From Ancylomarina sp048268005 (GTDB lineage: Bacteria; Bacteroidota; Bacteroidia; Bacteroidales; Marinifilaceae): a stretch of DNA of 64,000 bases. A program made the translations under genes and the position numbers. The notes under the pieces are model-generated. The model did not search any database. It was not told the DNA's origin and saw nothing but the letters and a program-made list of their open reading frames with translations. The DNA lies in NCBI GenBank assembly GCA_048268005.1, contig JBLWWJ010000001.1, forward strand, positions 868,001 through 932,000, in the 5' to 3' direction. This document shows, in pieces, positions 27,030-35,959 of this stretch; positions within the stretch are counted from its first letter, which is position 1, and each line of letters opens with the position of its first letter.

Positions 27030-28826
27030 ATGAAAGACAAAATACGAATAGCAAATGCTGGTGGTTTTTGGGGAGATGATCTTGGGGTATTAAGACGTCA
27101 GTTAGAAGGTGGAGAAGTGGACTATATTTCTTCAGACTTTTTGGCTGAGGTGACCATGAGTATCCTTCGAAAACAGCAGTTGAAGAATGAAGCCATGGGC
27201 TATGTGGGTGATTTTGTCGATCAGATTGTTGATGTGGCTGAATTGATGAAAGCAAAAAAGGTGAGAATGCTAACCAATGCTGGTGGTATAAACCCTTTAG
27301 CCTGTGCCCGTAAAATTCTTTCTGAGCTAAAACATAAGGGTGTCGATCTGAAGATTGCTGTTGTGATTGGGGATAATATCATTGATCGAATTGATGAGTT
27401 CTATCCTGACAAGGCCATGTTTACTGACATGGAAACAGGTGATGACTTTGCTCATATTAAGGATAATATTCAATCTGCAAATGTCTATCTGGGTGTGCCT
27501 CCCTTATTAAAAGCCCTCGAAAGTGGTGCCGACTTAATTCTTGCAGGTAGAGTGACCGATACATCCATAACCATGGCACCTTTCATCTATGAATTGGGTT
27601 GGGATCTAGATGATTGGGATAAGTTAGCCGCAGGATTGGTTGCCGGTCATATCATTGAATGTGGTGCACAAGCCAGTGGCGGTAACTTTACTGATTGGCA
27701 AAAGGTTAAGAAATGGGATAATATGGGGTATCCAATTGTTGAAATGAATCGTGATGGCAGTTTTGAGGTTTATAAACATCCCAATACAGGTGGACTAGTC
27801 AGTCGTGATACCATTCGTGAACAGTTGGTTTATGAAATGGGGGATCCTAAGCATTATATTAGTCCTGATGTGGTTGCTGATTTTAGTCAATTAGAGCTAA
27901 CAGATATATCTCAAGATAGAGTCTTAGTGAAAAATGCTAAAGGTCATCCTTCTACTCACTTTCTGAAAGTGTCTATGGCCTATGAGGATGGTTATAAAGC
28001 GGTTAGTTCTATCGTGATTTCAGGAGGACGTGTTTTAAATAAGGCTCGTGAGTTCGAAAAGATTTTTTGGGAAAGGCTGAATATTAATTATAAGAAAACG
28101 AACACAGAATATATTGGTTACAACGCCTGTCATCAGGATTTGGTTGAGGATATTGATCCCAATGAAATTTTATTACGATTTTCTGTTTACGATGATGATT
28201 TAGGTAAAATTAAAGCCTTTTCTACAAGTATTGCTCCATTGATATTGAGTGGACCTCCAGGCGTGGCTGTGATTGGTGGCAGAGCTCGTGGGCAGCAGGT
28301 TATGACTTATTGGCCAACGCTTATTCCAAAAACCTTGATTAAATCTACAGTGCATGTCTTAGATTCTAAAGGAGCAATACAAGAAAGCTATGATATTGAT
28401 TCTGTTCTGGGAAATGAAGCTGATTTTAAGGTAGGAAAATCAAAACCTGATTCAACTTCCAGTGAAAAGTATTCTCAAATGGAGATGGAGCATGTGCCTC
28501 TTAGAAAAGTTTGTATGGCCCGTTCAGGCGATAAGGGTGATACTTTTAATATTGGTGTATTAGCACGTTCAGAATCTATTTATAATTATCTGAAAGCGAC
28601 TTTAAGTCTTGAGGTGGTGAAAAAGATGTTTAAAGGTATTTGTAAGGGGAAAGTAAAGCGATATGAGTTGGATAATTTATTGGCTTTGAATTTTCTTTTA
28701 GAAGAATCTTTAGATGGTGGTGGGACAAAGTCATTGATGATAGATGCACAAGGGAAGACAATGGCTTCGGCACTTTTAAATCAATCGTTCCCTATTCCAA
28801 AAGCTTACTTGAAAGATATCAAGTGA
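27030..28826 (+). CDS. AtuA-family protein (acyclic terpene utilization, DUF1446)
   Basis: 598 residues. The N-terminal 450 residues are the DUF1446/AtuA domain: RIANAGGFWGDD near the start, DFLAEVTMSIL, LTNAGGINPLAC, VYLGVPPLLKALESGADLILAGRVTDTSI and GHIIECGAQASGGNF. Residues about 485-598 form the AtuA C-terminal domain (MARSGDKGDTFNIGVLARSE). AtuA is needed for citronellol/geraniol use in Pseudomonas but its reaction is unproven. Here it lies 64 bp after mccA in the position where many leucine operons carry HMG-CoA lyase. Confidence 0.85.
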   Translation: MKDKIRIANAGGFWGDDLGVLRRQLEGGEVDYISSDFLAEVTMSILRKQQLKNEAMGYVGDFVDQIVDVAELMKAKKVRMLTNAGGINPLACARKILSELKHKGVDLKIAVVIGDNIIDRIDEFYPDKAMFTDMETGDDFAHIKDNIQSANVYLGVPPLLKALESGADLILAGRVTDTSITMAPFIYELGWDLDDWDKLAAGLVAGHIIECGAQASGGNFTDWQKVKKWDNMGYPIVEMNRDGSFEVYKHPNTGGLVSRDTIREQLVYEMGDPKHYISPDVVADFSQLELTDISQDRVLVKNAKGHPSTHFLKVSMAYEDGYKAVSSIVISGGRVLNKAREFEKIFWERLNINYKKTNTEYIGYNACHQDLVEDIDPNEILLRFSVYDDDLGKIKAFSTSIAPLILSGPPGVAVIGGRARGQQVMTYWPTLIPKTLIKSTVHVLDSKGAIQESYDIDSVLGNEADFKVGKSKPDSTSSEKYSQMEMEHVPLRKVCMARSGDKGDTFNIGVLARSESIYNYLKATLSLEVVKKMFKGICKGKVKRYELDNLLALNFLLEESLDGGGTKSLMIDAQGKTMASALLNQSFPIPKAYLKDIK

Positions 28827-28911
28827 AAATAGTTTGAGTTATTAATTGAATTGATTGAAGTTGAGTCTTGAAATAATGCTTAACTTATAACAAGAAGAAA
28901 AAACACAGCAT

Positions 28912-30057
28912 ATGGATCCTTTTTTAAACGAAGAACATCATATAATACGAAAGGCGGTTCGCGATTTTGCTGAAAGAGAGATTAAACCTCTCGCTGCTGA
29001 ATTAGATGATAAAGAAGAATTTTCTCCTGAGTTAACAAAGAAAATGGGAGAGATGGGACTTTTCGGCATGTTCCTACCCGAAAAGTATGGTGGACATGGG
29101 AGTGATTATCTTTCATATATCATTGCAGTTGAAGAAGTGGCTAGAGTTGATGGCTCGCACGCAGCAACCTTAGCGGCACACAATTCATTGGGAATTGGTC
29201 CAATTTATAATTTTGGAACTGAGGAGCAAAAACTAAAATATTTGCCTGGTCTTTGTACAGGAAAAGAACTTTGGGCCTTTGGCTTAACAGAAGCAGAAGC
29301 TGGATCAGACTCAAGAGGAACCAAAACATTTGTTAAAGATTTAGGTAAACTGTGGGAGATTCAGGGATCCAAAATTTTTATAACCAATGGATCAAATACG
29401 CAAACCTCAGGGGTTACGGTTCAAGCCATATCTGCCATTAACGGTGAAGAAAAAGAATTTACTTGTATATTGGTTGACAAAGGGACTAAAGGTTGGAAGA
29501 GTGAAGCTATGCATGGCAAACTCATGTGGCGTGCCTCAGATACATCACAAATGTTTTTTGATAATTGCAGAGTACCCAAAGAAAATATTCTTGGAGAACG
29601 AGGTATGGGATCAAAAATCATGTTGAAGACATTGGATTCAGGTCGACTTTCAATTGCTGCAATGGGACTTGGTTTAGCACAAGGCGCTTTTGAAATGGCT
29701 CTTGAGTATGCCAAGGAACGTAAACAGTTTGGTAAGCCAATTTCAAAGTTTCAAATCAACAGTTTTAAATTGGCTGATATGGCAACAAAGATTGAGTTAG
29801 CCAGAAACCTATTGTATAAAGCTTGTTGGTTGAAAGATAATGGTGAGCCATTTGAAAAGGAAGCGGCCATGTCGAAATTATATTGCTCTGAAATTGCAAA
29901 ACAAGTTGCTGATGAGGGTGTTCAAATACACGGGGGATATGGTTTGATGAAAGAGTATCCCATAGAGCGTTTTTATCGAGATCAACGTCTGTTACAGATT
30001 GGGGAAGGCACATCGGAAATTCAACGTTTGGTCATTTCACGATATATTGGATGTTAA
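28912..30057 (+). CDS. Acyl-CoA dehydrogenase, candidate isovaleryl-CoA or branched-chain type
   Basis: 381 residues. FAD-binding and catalytic motifs: FGLTEAEAGSDSRGTKT, GKLMWRASDTSQMFFDNCRVPKENILG, ALEYAKERKQFGKPI, and GVQIHGGYGLMKEYPIERFYRDQRLLQIGEGTSEIQRLVISR. The operon predicts isovaleryl-CoA as substrate. However, the Glu of IGEGTSE sits at the short-chain/medium-chain catalytic position, where isovaleryl-CoA dehydrogenases usually have Gly or Ala and use a different Glu. 2-Methylbutyryl-, isobutyryl- or butyryl-CoA are therefore equally possible. Confidence 0.88.
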   Translation: MDPFLNEEHHIIRKAVRDFAEREIKPLAAELDDKEEFSPELTKKMGEMGLFGMFLPEKYGGHGSDYLSYIIAVEEVARVDGSHAATLAAHNSLGIGPIYNFGTEEQKLKYLPGLCTGKELWAFGLTEAEAGSDSRGTKTFVKDLGKLWEIQGSKIFITNGSNTQTSGVTVQAISAINGEEKEFTCILVDKGTKGWKSEAMHGKLMWRASDTSQMFFDNCRVPKENILGERGMGSKIMLKTLDSGRLSIAAMGLGLAQGAFEMALEYAKERKQFGKPISKFQINSFKLADMATKIELARNLLYKACWLKDNGEPFEKEAAMSKLYCSEIAKQVADEGVQIHGGYGLMKEYPIERFYRDQRLLQIGEGTSEIQRLVISRYIGC

Positions 30058-30117
30058 ACATTTAGAATGATAGAAGAAGGAGAATAAATCAAATTAAGAA
30101 CAATAAACACGAATAAT

Positions 30118-31194
30118 ATGAGAGATCTAGTATTAGCACTTAATCCACGAATGTATTTCACCAGAGTGGCTGTTTATCAGGGGAATTCGACTTTGTTTTT
30201 AAAAAAAATCAATCACCATGAGCTGGAAGAAGGTCATTATAAGCCTTTTAATGATCAGGTGGATTATCGAACTTCTGTGATATTAAAGGAACTTGAAGAG
30301 AATGATATTGAGATTAAACATATTAAGGTTGTTATTGGTCGTGGTGGATTGATTAAGCCGGTGGAATCTGGGGTTTACCGTGTAAACGAAGCCATGATTC
30401 AGGACCTTAGATCAGCAGATTTTGGTGAAGATGTTGTTAATTTAGGAGGCCTTCTAGCTAATGGCATTGCGAAGGCAATTGAAGGAGCTGAGGCTTATAT
30501 TGCTGACCCGGTAGTGGTAGACGAACTTCAGGATATCGCTCGATTCACGGGTAATCCTGCACTTAAGCGTCGCTCAATTTTCCATGCCCTCAATCATAAA
30601 ATATCAGCTCGGAAGTATGCTAAAATTAAATATTCGGAGTATGAAAATATGAACCTGATTGTGGCGCACTTAGGAGGAGGAGTTAGTATTGGTGCTCATA
30701 AAAAAGGACGCGTGATAGATGCTAATCAAGCCTATGACGGTGATGGTCCATTTGCTCCAATTCGTTCCGGTTCACTTCCAATGGGTGATGTAATTAGAAT
30801 GTGTTATTCAGGGAAGTATAGTAAGGACGAAATGCTTAAGATACAGACTGGCGAAGGAGGCTTGTATTCCTATTTTAAAACGCATAGTGCTTTTGATGTT
30901 TGCCAAATGCGTGATGCTGGAGATAAGAAAGCTGAAGAGGTATTGTCAGCAATGGCCTATCAGATTTCTAAATATATTTCATCTTTATATGTTTGCTTCG
31001 ATGGTGAAACAGTTGATGGTATTGTGATAACCGGAGGTTTAGCTAAGGACGATAAAATTGTTCGCGAAATCCGTAATAGAGTAGAAGTAATTGCACCCGT
31101 ATATGTTATTCCCGGGGCAGAAGTATTGGGAGCCTTATCTTATTATGGACAAATGGTTCTTAGAGGTGAAACAGAAGTTAAAACCTATCAATAG
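30118..31194 (+). CDS. Butyrate-kinase-like protein with altered phosphate loop
   Basis: 358 residues, full length for butyrate kinase, which makes ATP from butyryl- or isovaleryl-phosphate. The body is well conserved: IGRGGLIKPVESGVYRVNE, NLGGLLANGIA, DPVVVDELQDIARFTGNP, RSIFHALNHKISAR, HLGGGVSIGAHKKGRVIDANQAYDGDGPFAPIRSGSLPMGD, and ITGGLAKDD near the end. But the N-terminal loop, NPGSTSTK in the family, reads NPRMYFTR here (residues 9-16): the Asn stays, while Gly, both conserved Ser and the Lys are lost. The frame is intact on both sides. No phosphotransacylase gene is in the window. It may be inactive, or catalyse something else. Confidence 0.8.
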   Translation: MRDLVLALNPRMYFTRVAVYQGNSTLFLKKINHHELEEGHYKPFNDQVDYRTSVILKELEENDIEIKHIKVVIGRGGLIKPVESGVYRVNEAMIQDLRSADFGEDVVNLGGLLANGIAKAIEGAEAYIADPVVVDELQDIARFTGNPALKRRSIFHALNHKISARKYAKIKYSEYENMNLIVAHLGGGVSIGAHKKGRVIDANQAYDGDGPFAPIRSGSLPMGDVIRMCYSGKYSKDEMLKIQTGEGGLYSYFKTHSAFDVCQMRDAGDKKAEEVLSAMAYQISKYISSLYVCFDGETVDGIVITGGLAKDDKIVREIRNRVEVIAPVYVIPGAEVLGALSYYGQMVLRGETEVKTYQ

Positions 31195-31221
31195 AATCTT
31201 TTTTAATAAAGTCTTTGAGTT

Positions 31222-31258
31222 AAAAAAAAGGGCAACAGTGGAGTTGCCCTTATTTTTT
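31222..31258. terminator. Bidirectional intrinsic terminator
   Basis: Stem AAGGGCAAC/GTTGCCCTT with loop AGTGGA, flanked by A8 and by TATTTTTT. It separates the acyl-CoA block from the convergent bat operon. Confidence 0.85.
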
Positions 31259-31275
31259 GAATTCGAATTTAATAT

Positions 31276-32031
31276 CTAAATAACTTCAATGTCTTCTTTT
31301 TTAAGCCAACCTTGATTACCATCACTCAGTTTAATATTGCGCCAGTCGCCAAGAGCTTCAATAACTTTAACTTTGGTGCCTTCGTGCAGTAGAAATAGCT
31401 GTGTACCACTTTCGTCAGGAGAACCCTTAACGGTAACACTAGGACTGAAAATAATGGCATACTCACGAAGCGTCAACTGCTCGTTCATTCTTGATGCAAA
31501 ATTGAAAAATACCAGACTTGAAAGCAGGCATAAGATTGATAAGAAGAATCCCAGTTTCTTAATTCGACTCTGCTTGCTATATAAGTATAGACTCATTAAG
31601 GCTAAGAAGAAGAAAAAGAAACCAATGGATAACCACGACCAGGCATTGGCAGATAAACTATTCCATAAGCCAGAAACCCATGAACTCACAAAGAATTCAG
31701 GAAGAACTTCCAGTTCGTCAGTCACATTTTTTTGTGCCAATTCTAAATTGTATTTGATATCCTCATCTTCAGGAGAAAGAAGCAGGGCTCTTTCATAATT
31801 TAGAATTGCTGGTGCTATTTGACCAGTTTTGTAATAGGCATTAGCCAGATTAAAATAGATCTCAGGCGCCTCAATACGCGTTTCCAATACAGATTCGTAT
31901 GACTTGACAGCTTCTTCGTATTCGCCTTTCTGATAAAGGTCATTAGCTTCTTGAATAGGATTTGCTTGAATTTGAGCAAAAACCTGAATAGAGAAAGCTA
32001 TGGCTATAAGGGTGTAAATATATTTTTGCAT
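31276..32031 (-). CDS. batE: BatE: TPR and SH3-like membrane protein
   Basis: 251 residues. Signal peptide 1-19, TPR repeats about 25-110 (NPIQEANDLYQKGEYEEAVKSYE, then YFNLANAYYKTGQIAPAILNYERALLLSPEDEDIKYNLELA), two transmembrane segments about 135-180, and a bacterial SH3-like domain at the end (VKGSPDESGTQLFLLHEGTKVKVIE...WRNIKLSDGNQGWLKKEDI). This is the architecture of BatE of the Bacteroides aerotolerance operon. It ends the operon, with its start 2 bp after the batD stop. Confidence 0.85.
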   Translation of the reverse strand: MQKYIYTLIAIAFSIQVFAQIQANPIQEANDLYQKGEYEEAVKSYESVLETRIEAPEIYFNLANAYYKTGQIAPAILNYERALLLSPEDEDIKYNLELAQKNVTDELEVLPEFFVSSWVSGLWNSLSANAWSWLSIGFFFFFLALMSLYLYSKQSRIKKLGFFLSILCLLSSLVFFNFASRMNEQLTLREYAIIFSPSVTVKGSPDESGTQLFLLHEGTKVKVIEALGDWRNIKLSDGNQGWLKKEDIEVI

Positions 32032-32033
32032 AA

Positions 32034-33848
32034 TTACTTGATGTTTTTTTCAAGTTTGGTAATAGTTTCCATGGTTTTCTGATAAAGGCTATCCATTTCG
32101 GATGAGCCACTTGATGGTGCATAACGTGCAAACTCACAAGTATCTAGAATAGCCATAAAATCGGTGATGATTTCCTGATCAACTTCTTTCTCTACAAGAA
32201 TACCTTTGATATTATCCTTACTTAAATCAGATAAAGGTAAGTTGAACTTATCTGAGATATAATCCCATAGAGCTTTCAGAATTTCATCGTAGAAAGCTTC
32301 CTTTTTATTTGCCTTAAGGCTAATAGATGCAGCTTTTAAACGTTTCATCGCAACACGATTGGCACGCTTGTTTTTCATTTTAGCGACGTCAGCATTTTCT
32401 TTGATTCGCTTACGGTTGAAAACAAATGCCATCAAGAAAATGAAAAGAGGTAAAATGTAAGCTAAATAGAAATTGAATGTTCCAAAGAAGATTTCACCTT
32501 TATAGGCTGGCTCAAAAATATTGGTCTTGATAAAGCGAATGTCTTTTCCAATGAATTTCACATCTTCTTTTGTGAAAGAGCTAATGGTTGTATTGGATAC
32601 GCCCCCTTCACCTTTTGCCACATGAATTTTAAATTCGGGACTAAGTTTGGTTCTGTATCGTTTAGATTTAGGATCGAAATAAGTAAACTCGTTTGCTGGA
32701 ATGGTAAAATCACCTGCATGACGAGGAATAATCAGATATTCAAAGCTTGTTGAACCCGTCATTCCTTTAGCTGAACTCTTAAGGTTTTGGTTGGTTTTAG
32801 GATCATAAACCTCGAAGTCAGCAGGGAAATCAAAATCCAATGGATTGATAAGCTTCATATTTCCATTACCAGAAATTTTTACTTTCATCGTTATGGCATC
32901 GTCAACCTTAACAGAATCCTGATTGATGCTGGTACTCATCTTAAACTGACCAACAGCACCATCGAAACTTTTGGGTGCATTACGTGGAAACGGTTTTACC
33001 TTAATTTTAACCGGCTTAGATTTACGAGGAACACGAACGTTCTTGTAATTATTAAAGAAGTCATCAAAGAAACCTCTCGAGCGTGCTTGTGCTGTTAACT
33101 GAACAATACAACTTAGTTCCAAAGGATCTATGATAATCTCACCTTCATGTTGTGGGAAAAGTAAAACTTCCTTAAGCGTATAAGTGTAGAATATTTCACC
33201 ATTAACATTCTCGCCTTGAAAGGCATTCGAATTTGAACCTTCAATACTCTGAGTTAAGAATCCCTGGTACGATGGCTCTTTAAATTGTTCAAAGTTGACA
33301 ACCTTAACACCTTTGGTGTAGATTTTTAAACTTGCTTTTACGGGTTCTCCCATAAAAACAGATTTTCTGTCTACGTTAACCTTAATATATAGATTATCAG
33401 GCGTGATATTTTGCGCTTGCACAGAATTACTTCCATGTGTCCCTTGTTGTTTATTCTTAGTGCTTTGGCGAACCACTTCGATGGTATGACTGTTGGATTT
33501 AATCGTCTTCCCATCAACGGTAATTTCAGCTGGATCAAAGGTGAATTTGCCTTCTGTTTCAGCCAGCAATACATAGGTGTATGTATAAGACGAAGTGGAA
33601 GTCATTTTACCATTGATATATTGCGTACTCATACTTGTTGAGGTGGAAGGCCCCAACAGAATTTGAAAACCCTTAATGGGTGGGAGTTTCAAATTAGATC
33701 CTTTTTGATTTAAACTATAGGATAAACGAAATTGCTCACCTAAAGCAACAACATTGGGTGCTTTTGCAGTAAACTTAGTTTTATCGGCAAAGGCCGAAGT
33801 ACTAATAAATAGACATGTAAGTAGTAAGAAAAATAGTCTCTTCATCAA
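32034..33848 (-). CDS. batD: BatD: oxygen-tolerance membrane protein
   Basis: 604 residues. A signal peptide (about 1-21) is followed by a long beta-rich periplasmic region with the BatD pattern: LGEQFRLSYSLNQKGSNLKLPPIKGF, VDRKSVFMGEPVKASLKIYTKGVKV, and FDGAVGQFKMSTSINQDSVKVDDAITMKVKISGNGNMKLI. One transmembrane segment lies near 450-470, then a cytoplasmic helical tail. BatD proteins help anaerobes survive oxidative or envelope stress; the molecular role is unproven. It lies between batC and batE. Confidence 0.88.
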   Translation of the reverse strand: MMKRLFFLLLTCLFISTSAFADKTKFTAKAPNVVALGEQFRLSYSLNQKGSNLKLPPIKGFQILLGPSTSTSMSTQYINGKMTSTSSYTYTYVLLAETEGKFTFDPAEITVDGKTIKSNSHTIEVVRQSTKNKQQGTHGSNSVQAQNITPDNLYIKVNVDRKSVFMGEPVKASLKIYTKGVKVVNFEQFKEPSYQGFLTQSIEGSNSNAFQGENVNGEIFYTYTLKEVLLFPQHEGEIIIDPLELSCIVQLTAQARSRGFFDDFFNNYKNVRVPRKSKPVKIKVKPFPRNAPKSFDGAVGQFKMSTSINQDSVKVDDAITMKVKISGNGNMKLINPLDFDFPADFEVYDPKTNQNLKSSAKGMTGSTSFEYLIIPRHAGDFTIPANEFTYFDPKSKRYRTKLSPEFKIHVAKGEGGVSNTTISSFTKEDVKFIGKDIRFIKTNIFEPAYKGEIFFGTFNFYLAYILPLFIFLMAFVFNRKRIKENADVAKMKNKRANRVAMKRLKAASISLKANKKEAFYDEILKALWDYISDKFNLPLSDLSKDNIKGILVEKEVDQEIITDFMAILDTCEFARYAPSSGSSEMDSLYQKTMETITKLEKNIK

Positions 33849-33983
33849 TCTTTTTTTATTTTTCTAAAGGTTCGAATTTTAACAAAATCAAAATTACAGA
33901 TTATTTTGCAAAATAAGTGCGAAGCAGTGAATAAGTCTAAGATCTTTAATTATTAAATCAAAAATCCTAGACCTCAAATGCTT

Positions 33984-34787
33984 TTACCAATCCTTTTTAA
34001 TTTTTTGTTTCTTCTTTTTTTGTGCTTTGGCCTTAGCTTTTTGCACCTTCTGTTGCACTTTCTTTTCGTCGTTTTCTAGTGCTTTCAATAAGCGTTGAGC
34101 ATCCTCTTTAGAGATTTTTCCTTCTTTAGGTTGTTGTTTTTTATCCTTGTCACCTTCATCAGGCTTTTGTTTCTCCTTCTGCTTATCTTTTTGATCTTTC
34201 TTTTTATCCTGATCTTTTTTCTGATCGTCTTGTTTTTTCTTTTGATCGTCCTTATTCTGTTGATCTTTTTTATCCTGATCTTTGTTTTTGTCTTTATTAT
34301 CCTTGTTGTCTTGATTCTGTTGATCCTTATTCTGCTTCTTTTGTTGCTCTTCTTTCTCTTTCATTTTACGAGCATATTCCAAATTGTATTTGGTTTCTTT
34401 AGAATTAGGAAAATGTCGAAGCGATTGTTTGTAGGCTTCTATACTCTCATCGATTTTTTTATTAACGAGTAAGGTATTCCCAATATTGTGATGTAGGATA
34501 CCCAAACGCTGCGGATCGGTTTCTTTTGAAGCCAGTGATTGAAATTGCTCCAAAGCTTCATCGTATTTCTTTTGTTTGTATAGGGCATCACCCAGGTTGA
34601 AGGCAGCCTCAAAAGATGCCACATCCTTGTCAAGAGCTTTGCGATATTCAACTTCAGAATTCTCAAAGTTCTTATTCTCGAAAAGACCATTTCCTTTTCG
34701 AATGAATTTTCTCTCTTTCTGAGCATTTGCTTCAAAACAAGCAAGGCTGAGAAGAGCTATAATGAATAGGCTAATTCTTATCTTCAT
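33984..34787 (-). CDS. batC: BatC: TPR protein with highly charged tail
   Basis: 267 residues. Signal peptide 1-22, TPR units about 25-145 (NFENSEVEYRKALDKDVASFEAAFNLGDALYKQKKYDEALEQFQ, IGNTLLVNKKIDESIEAYKQSLRHFP), then a roughly 95-residue tail built almost wholly of Lys, Asp and Gln, and a basic end (KAKAKAQKKKKQK). BatC homologues share the TPR plus charged tail. Probably periplasmic and a scaffold for the BatA/BatB von Willebrand proteins. The opposite strand is open over the tail only because the codons are A-rich. Confidence 0.85.
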   Translation of the reverse strand: MKIRISLFIIALLSLACFEANAQKERKFIRKGNGLFENKNFENSEVEYRKALDKDVASFEAAFNLGDALYKQKKYDEALEQFQSLASKETDPQRLGILHHNIGNTLLVNKKIDESIEAYKQSLRHFPNSKETKYNLEYARKMKEKEEQQKKQNKDQQNQDNKDNKDKNKDQDKKDQQNKDDQKKKQDDQKKDQDKKKDQKDKQKEKQKPDEGDKDKKQQPKEGKISKEDAQRLLKALENDEKKVQQKVQKAKAKAQKKKKQKIKKDW

Positions 34788-34822
34788 GATAATGTTTTTT
34801 AATCAATCCTGACCTTAATGTT

Positions 34823-35860
34823 TTACTTACTGAATAGATGTATGTCTTTAAAATGACGATTTTTTCTGTCTAGAATCAAATATTCAATTAGAATAAGTAA
34901 AAGAACAAAGGCAATAAAATATTGAAATTTTTCATCGTAATCCGAATAGATTCTTTGTTCCAATTCGGTTTTCTCCATCTTATTAATTTCTTTGAAAAGT
35001 GCTTTTAAACCCGTGGTTGTGTTGTTAGCTTTAATCATATTTCCACCACCAGCTTCAGCAATTTCAGCTAGCATTTTCTCATCCAGTTTTGAGATCACAA
35101 CATTGCCGTCCTCGTCTTGTCTAAATTGACCAGATTTGCCCTTTATTGGGATAGGGGCTCCTTTAGGTAATCCCATGGCAATGGTATGAACTACAATGCC
35201 TTGTTCAAGTGCGGCCTTTGCGGCAGCTGTTGCGTCATCTTCATGGTTTTCACCATCGGTAATGACAATAATAGCTTTGCTTGCTTCACTATCAGGTGTA
35301 AAACTTTTGCTTGCTAAATTGATGGCTGAGCCAATTGCTGTTCCCTGAATTGGTACAATATCTGTGTTGATGGTCGATAAAAATAACTTAGCTGAAGAAT
35401 AATCAGTTGTAATAGGGAGCTGTGTATATGCTTCACCTGCAAAAACGATTAATCCAATTTTATCGTTATTCAAATTATCAACCATTTTGGAAATAGCGCG
35501 TTTGGCACTTTCCAAACGATTAGGCTTAATATCCTGCGCCAACATGGAGTTCGATACATCCAAAGCGATGACAACCTCAACACCCTTACGCTTAATTTTT
35601 CTCAATTTAGAACCAAATTGCGGACCAGCTATAGCGATAACCAGAAAGCAGAAAGCCAAAAGCATGATAGCGAATTTGTATACAGGTCGTGTGAATGATG
35701 CAAAAGGCATTAATTGTGATATGATTGACATATCGCCATATTCCTTTAGTGCTTTTTTCTTCATCCTGTAACTGATGTAGTATAGCACCACAAGAGCAGG
35801 AATAACGAAGAATAAATAGAGATATTCCGGATGTTCAAAACGAAACTGGTTCATTTTCAA
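34823..35860 (-). CDS. batB: BatB: membrane-anchored von Willebrand factor A protein
   Basis: 345 residues. Two N-terminal transmembrane segments (about 10-30 and 55-75), then a VWA domain with an intact MIDAS: DVSNSM near 100, the Thr-containing AYTQLPITTDYSSA loop, and ITDGENHED. A last transmembrane segment is near 320. VWA domains bind protein partners through the metal. It lies 35 bp before batC and about 100 bp after batA; the paralogue batA has the same layout. Confidence 0.88.
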   Translation of the reverse strand: MKMNQFRFEHPEYLYLFFVIPALVVLYYISYRMKKKALKEYGDMSIISQLMPFASFTRPVYKFAIMLLAFCFLVIAIAGPQFGSKLRKIKRKGVEVVIALDVSNSMLAQDIKPNRLESAKRAISKMVDNLNNDKIGLIVFAGEAYTQLPITTDYSSAKLFLSTINTDIVPIQGTAIGSAINLASKSFTPDSEASKAIIVITDGENHEDDATAAAKAALEQGIVVHTIAMGLPKGAPIPIKGKSGQFRQDEDGNVVISKLDEKMLAEIAEAGGGNMIKANNTTTGLKALFKEINKMEKTELEQRIYSDYDEKFQYFIAFVLLLILIEYLILDRKNRHFKDIHLFSK

Positions 35861-35916
35861 ATATTATTAGATGAGTCCCGATTTTTCGGTTTGTGATGAT
35901 TCACACCTCAATGGTT

Positions 35917-35957
35917 ATTTATTATAATCTTAAATCAATAATCCTCAATCTTAAATT
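35917..35957. repeat. Intergenic AATCTTAAAT direct repeats
   Basis: AATCTTAAAT occurs twice, 22 bp apart, between batA and batB. The same unit recurs at 38101-38188. Confidence 0.55.
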
Positions 35958-35959
35958 TA

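Noticed and set aside
30118..30165. Frameshift as the cause of the altered butyrate-kinase loop
   Set aside because: The flanking LVLALN and VAVYQG residues are in frame and match the family. The loop change needs several substitutions, not an indel.
34095..34472. 125-codon open frame on the plus strand opposite batC
   Set aside because: It is antisense to the Lys/Asp/Gln-rich tail of batC. The predicted product is almost wholly Ile, Leu, Phe and Val, which is the expected shadow of A-rich codons.
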